The notes under the pieces were generated by a model, which saw only the letters and a program-made list of their open reading frames with translations, had not been told where the DNA came from and searched no databases. From a virus: 24,056 nt of DNA. The position numbers and the translations under genes were made by a program. Position 1 is the stretch's first letter; each line of letters begins with the position of its first letter. The DNA lies in the IMG/VR virus record IMGVR_UViG_3300031576_000680, positions 1 through 24,056 of that record. One strand, written 5' to 3'. Positions 14,149-20,109 of the stretch are shown one piece after another.

Positions 14149-14261
14149 GTCACATATTAGAAATGTGACAGTTGGGTGTGACAAGTCACAGGTGATTGAG
14201 TGTGACTTTCGCTGTGACCTGTCACATATTGCCGCGAGGGGGTCACGTAACGCTCTGTGAC
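14149..14261. repeat. TGTGAC operator/iteron cluster, nine sites in 113 bp
   Basis: TGTGAC occurs on + at 14164, 14177, 14201, 14213 and 14256. It occurs inverted (GTCACA) at 14149, 14185 and 14221, with GTCACG at 14242. GTCACAT (14149-14155) and ATGTGAC (14163-14169) form a 7-bp inverted repeat. GTGACAAGTCAC (14178-14189) is a compact palindrome. The sites fill the gap between the membrane-protein gene and the next start, and enter the former's last codons. Confidence 0.8.
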
Positions 14262-14938
14262 TTTTGGCGGGACAATCGCTTACGACACGCGGCGGAGTAT
14301 GTCTTGCGATTGGGGAAGGTGGTTGTAAATGCGCGTCCGCATCCGCATTCACAAATCTTTGTGATCTTGGGTCTGTGGTTGTTGTTCATCCCAAGCCTCG
14401 ACGTATCGGCTTGGAAGGTTTGGCTTGGCTGGACTGCTGGTTGTCGTCGTGCCTGGCGTTCTTCCAGCATTTCGCTGTATTGGGCTCGGATGGAGATAAG
14501 GACTCCGCTTGGGACAGAGAGCAGAGTAAATAGGGCGATGCTGAGAATGATCCACCCACCGCGCTGTTGGGCGACGATCTCGAGAATGACATTTACGGCA
14601 ATGACGATCACGATGTAGAAAAGATAGACGCCCACTGCCAGCTTGAACGGCGCTTTATTCTTTGGGTCTGAGTATCGGATGTTGTGTCGCCAAAATCGAA
14701 TGGCCGTGGATACTGCCGTGATGCCCAGGACTTCCACCACGAACGCGGCTGTCCATGCGATGCGCAACGGAAAGTCCATCTGGTTCTGTGTGTGGAAGAA
14801 GGTCAGGTAGGCGGGGATGATCGGCACGAAGTACGGCACGATTGCACTGAGCAAATCAAGAAACGATTTCTCGGCTCCGTTGATCGTTTCAGACGCAAAG
14901 CGGAACAGGTTTCCGAGAAAGTTTTCAGGCTTGTTCAT
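14243..14938 (-). CDS. four-helix membrane protein with C-terminal zinc-ribbon-like motif
   Basis: This encodes 231 residues. Membrane helices are at about 29-48, 58-80, 99-121 and 128-150. A cytosolic tail carries CECGC (196-200) and CRKRLSRQK from C218, resembling the small Cys-Cys...Cys-R motif of stand-alone phage proteins. Positive residues flank the helices. GGGAG lies 7 bases before ATG 14938, and the start overlaps the J-domain gene. In a temperate phage, an early multi-pass membrane protein could act in superinfection exclusion or membrane-linked replication; nothing here decides. Confidence 0.6.
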   Translation of the reverse strand: MNKPENFLGNLFRFASETINGAEKSFLDLLSAIVPYFVPIIPAYLTFFHTQNQMDFPLRIAWTAAFVVEVLGITAVSTAIRFWRHNIRYSDPKNKAPFKLAVGVYLFYIVIVIAVNVILEIVAQQRGGWIILSIALFTLLSVPSGVLISIRAQYSEMLEERQARRQPAVQPSQTFQADTSRLGMNNNHRPKITKICECGCGRAFTTTFPNRKTYSAACRKRLSRQKSQSVT

Positions 14939-15107
14939 TTTGGCTCTCCCTGTAGGCTTTCATGGTTTGATCTCTGAGTTGGTTAAGCCTTTGCATGACG
15001 CGGGTGGCGGCTTCTCGTTTCTCCGGCGGCTGGCGGTCTGGATGGTTTTTCCATGCCAGCCGTTTGTATTGGGCATTGAATGCCTGCATGAGCTGTTTGT
15101 TGGTCAT
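14925..15107 (-). CDS. mini J-domain-like protein
   Basis: This encodes 60 residues. FNAQYKRLAWKNHPDRQPPE contains the HPD signature (22-24) after a helix with the Y-x-x-L-A-x-x-x-HPD spacing of DnaJ helix II. EAATRVMQRLNQLRDQTMKA fits helix III. Helix I is nearly absent, so it is shorter than the usual 65-70 residue J-domain. If functional it would recruit host DnaK, as lambda P and T-antigens do in replication or assembly. GGAG lies about 11 bases before the ATG. It is the first gene of the early block. Confidence 0.6.
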   Translation of the reverse strand: MTNKQLMQAFNAQYKRLAWKNHPDRQPPEKREAATRVMQRLNQLRDQTMKAYRESQNEQA

Positions 15108-15136
15108 TGTGAGGGTTCTCCATTTTCTTGTATAAT
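15107..15136 (+). promoter_or_regulatory. candidate integrase promoter
   Basis: TTGTGA (15107-15112) and a perfect TATAAT (15131-15136) are 18 bp apart. The transcript would carry a leader of about 170 nt containing the stem CCCGCGT/ACGCGGG. It overlaps the start of the divergent early gene. Confidence 0.5.
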
Positions 15137-15314
15137 TGGATTGACCTGCCGCGCGTGGCTTCCTTGTGAGGGATTCTCCTGCGTGGCAGTGTCATTACAT
15201 TTCTCCCGCGTGTCCCGACGCGGGACTGCCGCTCTGCCCGATAGGGCGTGGCGCGGCGTCGTCATACCGGCTAGGGAGTAGTTCCTTGCCGGATAACTTC
15301 GTTGGAGGCACATT

Positions 15315-16148
15315 ATGAGTAGTGATATTGAGAATTTTCTTTCGTCACATCCATACGCGAAATCTACGAAAGAAAATTACCGCCGCGTTTTGCATGAACT
15401 GGTCTTGACCGCTGATCTTGGTCAGTTAGATGCAACGGGTTTGATTGAATTTCTTGATCAGCCGGGGTGGGGGAACTCGCAACAAAACGTCGCGCTTTTC
15501 TGTTCAAAAAAGTTTCTGAAATGGAAGTATGGTTCTTTGCACCCTGCGCTCGCTGCAAGGATTCCATACATCAAGCCGAAACCGCGTCGCTCGCTTGATC
15601 CTAATCAGGCGCTCAGGCTTCTGGCTTGTTTCAATCCCTACGAGCCGAGCGGCGCGCGTGGTTTGGCTATTGTTGCTTTTGGACTTGATACGGGTTTTCG
15701 GCGTGAGGAGCTTTGCTCGATGCAGCTGGCGGATGTCAATTTTTACACCAACACAGCGGCGGCAATCTGTAAAGGCGGTCAATGGGGATATGGGATATTT
15801 TCGGATGAAACTGCTCACCTTCTTCGTCAGTGGCTTCACTTCCGCAAGCCTGCTGATGGTGTTGGGAATTTGTTTATCAGCATGAAGTCGGGTAAGGCTC
15901 TTACTGGCAGCGGAATGTCTTGCATCTTCAAACGCTTATCGAAGGTGATCGGCTTTCCAATCTCCGCCCATGATCTGCGCGCGTCTTTTGCGACATTGTC
16001 CACCATCAACGGGATGCCTTCACGCATGGGGCAGAAAGCGGGGCGTTGGGCATCGGTTGAAATGTTCGAGCATTACACGGGGAATTTACAGCTCGATGCC
16101 GCCCGTCCGTTTCTGCCTATGGCAAATTTGAAAAAGCCGAACACCTAA
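15315..16148 (+). CDS. int: tyrosine recombinase, phage integrase
   Basis: This encodes 277 residues. GGAGG lies 7 bases before the ATG. Residues 1-75 are a SAM-like core-binding domain. The catalytic domain shows TGFRREEL (R129), CKGG (K153), HDLRASF (H219, R222) and EHYTG (Y254). The usual second His is replaced in GRWASVEM (R244/W245), a tolerated variant in the family. Its stop codon lies inside tRNA-derived sequence, so the gene abuts attP, the classic arrangement for tRNA-targeting integrases. It is one of the few + strand genes, divergent from the early block, and is followed by a terminator. Confidence 0.92.
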   Translation: MSSDIENFLSSHPYAKSTKENYRRVLHELVLTADLGQLDATGLIEFLDQPGWGNSQQNVALFCSKKFLKWKYGSLHPALAARIPYIKPKPRRSLDPNQALRLLACFNPYEPSGARGLAIVAFGLDTGFRREELCSMQLADVNFYTNTAAAICKGGQWGYGIFSDETAHLLRQWLHFRKPADGVGNLFISMKSGKALTGSGMSCIFKRLSKVIGFPISAHDLRASFATLSTINGMPSRMGQKAGRWASVEMFEHYTGNLQLDAARPFLPMANLKKPNT

Positions 16149-16182
16149 GGCTTAGATGTGGGTTCGATTCCCGCCCGGGGCA
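16144..16182 (+). other. attP: attP core: 3' half of a tRNA, probably tRNA-Arg(CCU)
   Basis: GTGGG (16158-16162), TTCGATT and CCCGC (16170-16174) make a perfect T-arm. CCGGGGC (16175-16181) is the acceptor 3' strand and A16182 the discriminator. Upstream, GGCTT fits the anticodon-stem 3' strand and CCTAA the anticodon loop, giving anticodon CCT. There is no 5' half, so this is not a tRNA gene; it restores the host gene after integration. Confidence 0.85.
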
Positions 16183-16243
16183 CTAAGACTATTTAGTTGT
16201 TAAGGTGCTGGCTACCTTCAACAGCGATAGTCTCGCCGTTGAT

Positions 16244-16277
16244 CTCCCTCCATGTGTCACCATGGAGGGAGGTTTTT
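16244..16277 (+). terminator. rho-independent terminator after integrase/attP
   Basis: CTCCCTCCATG (16244-16254) pairs perfectly with CATGGAGGGAG (16261-16271) around 6 bases and is followed by GTTTTT. It is oriented for + strand transcripts. Confidence 0.9.
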
Positions 16278-16291
16278 ATCGGGGTGAAAAT

Positions 16292-16549
16292 TCAAGGGCT
16301 ATCAGCAGGACGGCGACGACCAGAAAGAGGATACATCCGGTTTCGGCGTTCTCCTGTGGGCTGACCTCCCGCGTTCGCTCGTTCTGCAAGTATGCGGTCA
16401 ACTTCTGATGATGGGATGCGATAAACGCTCTTACCTTTTGGGTTGAGTTTGTAGGCTTTGACAATCCCATTTTTGCACCATTCTCGCATGGTTCGCTCGG
16501 CGACTTTGACGCGCTTGGCGGCTTCGGCTGTAGACAAATCGTTGGGCAT
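16292..16549 (-). CDS. excisionase/MerR-like HTH protein
   Basis: This encodes 85 residues starting MPNDLSTAEAAKRVKVAERT. The winged-HTH pattern LSTAEAAKRVKVAERTMREW, then VYRIPSSEVDRILAE, is typical of HTH_17 excisionases and small MerR-like regulators. The C-terminus is basic and looks disordered. ATG 16549 lies 7 bases below a consensus -10, so the mRNA would be leaderless or nearly so; earlier codons would lie inside the promoter. It is convergent with the integrase across attP, fitting a directionality factor, though a lysogeny regulator is equally possible. Confidence 0.75.
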   Translation of the reverse strand: MPNDLSTAEAAKRVKVAERTMREWCKNGIVKAYKLNPKGKSVYRIPSSEVDRILAERANAGGQPTGERRNRMYPLSGRRRPADSP

Positions 16550-16556
16550 GTTAGGT

Positions 16557-16584
16557 ATTATAGGCGGACTGGTGATATTGTCAA
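16557..16584 (-). promoter_or_regulatory. consensus promoter giving an almost leaderless mRNA
   Basis: TTGACA (16584-16579) and TATAAT (16562-16557), both perfect, are 16 bp apart on the minus strand. The expected start site is within about 1-2 bases of ATG 16549, leaving no room for a Shine-Dalgarno. Confidence 0.85.
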
Positions 16585-16675
16585 TGGTAAACAAGAAACT
16601 CGTTTATTCGGATTTCCACGAAACTATGAACGCGGAGCAAACAGCCAACGGCTTAGGTTAGCGGTTGTGGGGCGG

Positions 16676-16692
16676 GGACGGCGAAGCCGTCC
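16676..16692. other. GGACGGC hairpin, UUCG-type loop on minus
   Basis: GGACGGC pairs with GCCGTCC over 3 bases. Read on the minus strand the loop closes as C-UUCG-G, an extra-stable tetraloop. It lies in the 16595-16723 gap below the methyltransferase gene, may cap its mRNA 3' end, and lacks a U-tract. I see nothing else in that gap. Confidence 0.5.
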
Positions 16693-16723
16693 AACCAGAA
16701 AAAGCCAACAGCGTAGATAAAGC

Positions 16724-17422
16724 CTAATTATTTTCGCCAGAATCCCCAGCGTCAGGTACACGCGGTGTTAGGCACGTTATTGCCAATGCGCCCAACCATT
16801 CTGTATATGCGGGTGGAATAGCCTGAGACAATTCGTCAGGTGACATCCAATCAATGCCCATTGCGGTTTGTCGTAGCAAAAACTCTCCTGAATAATTTAT
16901 GTGACCGTGAACACCAACAATTGATGAAAGCGTTTTCCGTCTCTTATCCAAACTTCTGAAACGTGGTTTCTGCCAGTGATGTGAACAGGGCGTAGAAAAT
17001 GCTGGAAAGTTTGTTTCAAATAATCTGTGTCTACGGACATTCAGTCCAAACCACGAACCACATAAAATAACTGGATTAAAAAGCAATGCGCCTTGTACAT
17101 TTTCAATGATATAAATTTTCCCAGTTTCCTGTAATGCCTTTCGCGTTGGCTCTATAAGGTTTGGATGATTGTATTTACCAGGACGCATAGTGCGATTTTG
17201 CTTTGCTATTGTGCTTGCGTGCTGGCATGGTGGGCTTGCATGAATTACGTCAAAATCTTTCCAATGTTTTTGGAGATATTCGAGCGCGTCCGCCTGGTGG
17301 AACTCAAACGGGTATCTTGGCTGTGGCTTGATGTCAATGCCAACAACATCAAAACCAGCACGGGAATAACCCATACCTGCCCCACCAGCACAACAATATA
17401 AATTGAGCAACTTTGGTTTCAT
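16724..17422 (-). CDS. C5-cytosine DNA methyltransferase (phage orphan)
   Basis: This encodes 232 residues starting MKPKLLNLYCCAGGAGMGYS. Motif I is LYCCAGGAG, motif IV HASPPCQHAS with the catalytic Cys, motif VI IIENV, and motif VIII LNVRRHRLFE. It transfers methyl from SAM to cytosine C5. It is short for the family (usually 300 or more residues), so the target-recognition part is small. No restriction enzyme lies nearby, so it is probably an anti-restriction methylase. The start has no clear ribosome binding site; longer in-frame starts run into the upstream gene. It is the last gene of the second minus block. Confidence 0.85.
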   Translation of the reverse strand: MKPKLLNLYCCAGGAGMGYSRAGFDVVGIDIKPQPRYPFEFHQADALEYLQKHWKDFDVIHASPPCQHASTIAKQNRTMRPGKYNHPNLIEPTRKALQETGKIYIIENVQGALLFNPVILCGSWFGLNVRRHRLFETNFPAFSTPCSHHWQKPRFRSLDKRRKTLSSIVGVHGHINYSGEFLLRQTAMGIDWMSPDELSQAIPPAYTEWLGALAITCLTPRVPDAGDSGENN

Positions 17423-17437
17423 AAGTGAGTGCCCAAT

Positions 17438-17462
17438 GGCTCGCGGGTTAGTTGCGCGAGCC
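17438..17462. other. intergenic hairpin, copy 2 of a two-copy element
   Basis: GGCTCGCG (17438-17445) pairs with CGCGAGCC (17455-17462). On the minus strand it shares GGCTCGCGC, then CTAA after two bases, then GCGAGCC with 9962-9984. It sits between the zinc-ribbon gene and the methyltransferase start. Confidence 0.65.
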
Positions 17463-17717
17463 TTATAACTCGTCTGCTTGCGCCTCTTGTGGCGAATCGT
17501 CAGGTGCACCCGCTTGTTGGGCAGACACATTGACCGCGCACGTTTCACCACATTTACAGATCATCGCCCATACAATGCCTTTCGCATCGGGAGATACGTA
17601 ATACCTAGCTTGATGCTGGCTTAGGCGATTACGCCGGTTGCAATTGCTACAAGTTGCCATGTAGCCGACGCCACCACGAACAGGCTTGGACATTTGAGTT
17701 ACATTGATTGCTGACAT
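17463..17717 (-). CDS. zinc-ribbon protein
   Basis: This encodes 84 residues from ATG 17717, which has AAGGAG 6-7 bases upstream; the upstream ATG 17783 lacks one. ATCSNCNRRNRLSQHQARYY contributes C-x2-C, and MICKCGETC a second Cys group, giving a four-Cys zinc ribbon. The C-terminus is acidic and disordered (APDDSPQEAQADEL). A nucleic-acid or protein-binding role is plausible. It precedes the methyltransferase. Confidence 0.6.
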   Translation of the reverse strand: MSAINVTQMSKPVRGGVGYMATCSNCNRRNRLSQHQARYYVSPDAKGIVWAMICKCGETCAVNVSAQQAGAPDDSPQEAQADEL

Positions 17718-17789
17718 ATTTGCTCCTTCCGGGTCAACCCAACGCCCGCCGACAGATGGCACGGGTGCGGGCTGATTTTTCATTCATGG

Positions 17790-18293
17790 TTATTCACCAT
17801 CAAAACAATGGCAATGGGTCTGTTCGCATTTCATGCAATTCATGCAAACGGGTTCATTATTGCATCCGGGATGCTCGCACGGTTGCCAGAGTTGACCGTG
17901 CGGGATTTGATTTGTTTGTGTTCTGTAACCAGTCGCCAAAACGTGCTGAACATTTCGTACAACCGATGTTTGGTGTTGGGGGCGAAACTCAGAGATTACG
18001 CGGGTTTCATCGTCCGTCAAATCGAATACACAATTATCAGTTTTGCGTTTTGCCAGATCGTCATCGGTCTCATAGTCATCAACTGCCCAGTATTTGTGGT
18101 CAGCAAACTCATGGAGCCAATAGCTCCCAACACTGAACTGAATTCGTGGGTAGGCTCTGGATTGCGTTCCGGGGATTTGACCGATAGCGGTTTTGTCGCC
18201 CATCCGAGCCGTAACACGATTATTGCCCCATTTGTCAGTTGTGGTTTCGATTTCAAATGTGATTCCGTTTCTCGTGATTGTGTAGTTGCTCAT
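17790..18293 (-). CDS. unknown protein with C-terminal Cys cluster, first gene below an operator
   Basis: This encodes 167 residues. AGGAG lies 7 bases before ATG 18293. The N-terminus is beta-rich (NYTITRNGITFEIETTTDKW, NRVTARMG). The middle is acidic. The end holds CEHPGCNNEPVCMNCMKCEQ followed by HCHC, a dense Cys/His cluster likely to bind zinc. Directly upstream lie a perfect -10 and a 19-bp palindrome, so this gene starts a regulated unit with the zinc-ribbon and methyltransferase genes. No family is recognised. Confidence 0.6.
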   Translation of the reverse strand: MSNYTITRNGITFEIETTTDKWGNNRVTARMGDKTAIGQIPGTQSRAYPRIQFSVGSYWLHEFADHKYWAVDDYETDDDLAKRKTDNCVFDLTDDETRVISEFRPQHQTSVVRNVQHVLATGYRTQTNQIPHGQLWQPCEHPGCNNEPVCMNCMKCEQTHCHCFDGE

Positions 18294-18316
18294 TTTGTTC
18301 TCCTGTTTTTGTTTGT

Positions 18317-18351
18317 GTTAGGAACCGTTCCTAACTGTTGTAAATATTATA
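18317..18351 (-). promoter_or_regulatory. promoter with 19-bp palindromic operator
   Basis: TATAAT (18351-18346, minus) is perfect; the -35 is poor (TTGCAG at 19-bp spacing). GTTAGGAACCGTTCCTAAC (18317-18335) has 8-bp perfect arms around 3 bases and lies just after the expected start site, ideal for repression. This is the only copy I found. Confidence 0.65.
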
Positions 18352-18381
18352 CGTCGTCAGCGGTGGAATACTGCAACATGT

Positions 18382-18540
18382 CTAATAGGGTATCTCCTCC
18401 TCCTCTCTCGTCTGTCCTGGGTCGGCGATGCGCGTAATCTCTGCATCGCCGAATTCGGCGATGCCGACAACCTTGCGCGGACCCACCAGGTACATTGTGT
18501 TTTCGTCTGGCTCGATCTGTGTCATTTGCATTTTTAACAT
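18382..18540 (-). CDS. 52-residue protein, unknown
   Basis: Starts at ATG 18540 with CGGAG 8-9 bases upstream; the longer frame would translate a hairpin and has no ribosome site. The sequence MLKMQMTQIEPDENTMYLVG reads as a strand, then RKVVGIAEFGDAEITRIADP, then an acidic tail EEEEIPY. This could be a small beta-barrel-like protein. No motif is recognised. Confidence 0.5.
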   Translation of the reverse strand: MLKMQMTQIEPDENTMYLVGPRKVVGIAEFGDAEITRIADPGQTREEEEIPY

Positions 18541-18586
18541 GGATTTACTCCGTTTCGGTTGATGTGGACGACCTAGTTTTTTTTCG

Positions 18587-18611
18587 GGGGAGGGAATGCG
18601 CTTCCCTCCCC
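18587..18611. other. 10-bp perfect hairpin
   Basis: GGGGAGGGAA (18587-18596) pairs with TTCCCTCCCC (18602-18611). The T8 tract precedes it on + (A8 follows on minus), so it is not a normal terminator in either direction. It occupies the gap between two minus genes. Confidence 0.6.
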
Positions 18612-18668
18612 ATGAACCTTTGAGCTTTATCATATTACAGACCCGCAACAATCGAGACCAACTCATCA

Positions 18669-19064
18669 CTACTGCTCAGGTTTGTTCGGTGAGATTCGCA
18701 AAACCGCTTTGCGTTTGTGCTCGCCGATCTCGATTGTAATCCGCTTTCCGATCAGGTCGCCGACGGTCGCCGCATGGGTGGCGGTTTTCATACTGGCTAC
18801 GTCCACCTGGGCGGAGAGTAAATAGCCGCGCGGGAATTCGTCGCCGCTTTTGGTTTTGAAGTAAAGCACTGGTTGCATGACGGCGCGCGGTTTCTTTGTG
18901 GCGGGGTCGATATCTGACGGAATCGGGATTGTCTCTTCGTGTGTCATGCGGCTGATTGTGACTGTGACTTGTTGCACTTTCCACCGTTCGAGCATGTCCG
19001 CGACTTTTAGGAAGCGGCTCGGGTGAAGATCATCGAGCAGGGTGTTGGGTTGGATGGTGGTCAT
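18669..19064 (-). CDS. conserved-looking phage protein, unknown
   Basis: This encodes 131 residues. AGGAG lies 7 bases before ATG 19064. HPSRFLKVADMLERWKVQQV, then TISRMTHEETIPIPSDIDPA and FKTKSGDEFPRGYLLSAQVD, reads as a compact beta-rich domain ending in two basic strands (KRITIEIGEHKRKAVLRIS). I recall very similar proteins in Chloroflexota-associated mobile elements, without a function. The beta-barrel look would suit a single-stranded DNA-binding role, but no key residues support this. Confidence 0.6.
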   Translation of the reverse strand: MTTIQPNTLLDDLHPSRFLKVADMLERWKVQQVTVTISRMTHEETIPIPSDIDPATKKPRAVMQPVLYFKTKSGDEFPRGYLLSAQVDVASMKTATHAATVGDLIGKRITIEIGEHKRKAVLRISPNKPEQ

Positions 19065-19260
19065 GTTTTTCTCCTAAAGTAATTACAATCCAAATGTATA
19101 CCAGATGGAAAGCGAACCAATAATGTTTGTTTGGGTTAGGAAACTCTATCTTATCGAGACCGCGAATTGAAATGCAGGATATTTCTTTCTTCCCTTTCAA
19201 TCCGTAGTCTAACGCAAAGACATTTACGCCTTGATTGTGTTTGCCGAATCTGATTTTCAT
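19030..19260 (-). CDS. small protein, unknown
   Basis: This encodes 76 residues starting MKIRFGKHNQGVNVFALDYG. AGGAAA lies about 5 bases before ATG 19260. The first 60 residues look coding (strands FALDYGLKGKKEISCISIRG, then HYWFAFHLVYIWIVITLG). The last 12 overlap the next gene and its ribosome site. The hydrophobic stretch is short for a membrane span. No family is recognised. Confidence 0.5.
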   Translation of the reverse strand: MKIRFGKHNQGVNVFALDYGLKGKKEISCISIRGLDKIEFPNPNKHYWFAFHLVYIWIVITLGEKHDHHPTQHPAR

Positions 19261-19266
19261 GGTTTC

Positions 19267-19548
19267 CTACCAATCCTGTTCCTGGTCAACGCTCTCGCGC
19301 TCTTCGATTGCCATCTGCCAATCAAGCGGCAGGGCAAGCGGTTGGGATTTGTATAGCGTGTACGTGAATACCCCGCTTCGATGGCTGGCGAGAAACCCGC
19401 GTGCTTTGAGCTCTTCGCTTTTTCTGCCGAGGTCGCTGGTGCTTGCGCCCAGATGTTGATTTGTGCCTGTGCTCTCATCGCGAGCAAAAAAGCACTGAGA
19501 TAAACATTCATCACACCAGGCGCGGGCGATTTGGATTCTGTGTGCCAT
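19267..19548 (-). CDS. small Cys-containing protein, unknown
   Basis: This encodes 93 residues starting MAHRIQIARAWCDECLSQCF. ATG 19548 overlaps the upstream stop as TAATG, with AGAGG upstream. C-x2-C plus a third Cys suggests a partial metal site. LGRKSEELKARGFLASHRSG resembles a winged-helix end, followed by a strand (VFTYTLYKS). Size and wing are compatible with a small DNA-binding protein, but this is weak. Confidence 0.5.
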   Translation of the reverse strand: MAHRIQIARAWCDECLSQCFFARDESTGTNQHLGASTSDLGRKSEELKARGFLASHRSGVFTYTLYKSQPLALPLDWQMAIEERESVDQEQDW

Positions 19549-19778
19549 TATGCCGCCTCTCTGTAATGCTCGCCGCAACCCAGGCAGGAAAAATCTATAT
19601 ACAAGCCTGCCGGCGCGCTGGTGAAATAGAGACCTTTGTAGACGTGTGCGGCTTCGCCGTGACCGCAGGAAGCGCGGTGCATTCTGCGCCAGACTTGCAA
19701 AAATGGGGATGTGGTGGCGGTGGGGCGGTGGGCTTTTGGATCTGCAACGACCCAGGCGAAATGTAGTTTGGTTTTCAT
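19548..19778 (-). CDS. small His/Cys protein, unknown
   Basis: This encodes 76 residues. AAAGGAG lies about 8 bases before ATG 19778. RRMHRASCGHGEAAHVYKGL and FSCLGCGEHYREAA give CGH and C-x2-C-x2-H groups, a likely zinc site. It is the first coding gene below the 19830-20105 structured tract; the hairpin CTGCGGG/CCCGCAG (19800-19818) sits just before its ribosome site. Confidence 0.55.
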   Translation of the reverse strand: MKTKLHFAWVVADPKAHRPTATTSPFLQVWRRMHRASCGHGEAAHVYKGLYFTSAPAGLYIDFSCLGCGEHYREAA

Positions 19779-19829
19779 GTGGTTACTCCTTTATTTTGAC
19801 TGCGGGAACGCCCCGCAGATAACGGCTTG

Positions 19830-20105
19830 TAAAAATCGGGCGCGTGGTTCTCGGTGTTTGGCGGTTTGGCTGATGAGCTTTGCTTGAGGCTTGCGTGATA
19901 CACGACTTTCTGCTCTCGCTATGGCTTGTTTATGCCTTCTGTGCCTACTTGCAACTAGCGCCCGATCTGCGCCGCCTTACCCTGCGGCATGGGTTGTTTT
20001 TTTTGAGCAGTTTACTCTGCTACCCTGAACTTTCGTTTTTGTTGAAGCAGTGCCTAAGCAGGGAAGAAACACTGCATACTCTAAGCCGCAGGGACGCGGC
20101 TGTAA
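19830..20105 (-). ncRNA. structured RNA candidate A (about 275 nt)
   Basis: There is no gene in 19779-20109. On the minus strand a 9-bp long-range helix (19958-19966 with 19835-19843, ATCGGGCGC/GCGCCCGAT) closes a 114-nt multiloop and is followed by TTTTT, as at an RNA 3' end. Upstream are AGCCGC/GCGGCT (20084-20101), GCAGTG/CACTGC (20047-20075) and AGCAG/CTGCT. Unpaired stretches are A-rich on the minus strand (CAAAAAAAACAACCC), as in folded RNAs. No promoter was identified; it may be cut from the SLOG mRNA. Confidence 0.45.
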
Positions 20106-20109
20106 AAGC

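Noticed and set aside
15104-15313. 69-codon minus ORF opposite the integrase leader
   Set aside because: It has no ribosome binding site, overlaps the int promoter and leader hairpins, and its composition is not protein-like. Its ATGA overlap with the J-domain start is probably chance.
16144-16182. Complete tRNA gene after the integrase
   Set aside because: Only the 3' half is present; the D-arm and 5' acceptor strand are missing, so it is an attachment site, not a gene.
16724-16780. Integron attC-like site (GTTAGGC and GCCTAAT near the methyltransferase end)
   Set aside because: The paired core sites and the typical folded attC structure are not complete, and there is no cassette boundary on the other side.
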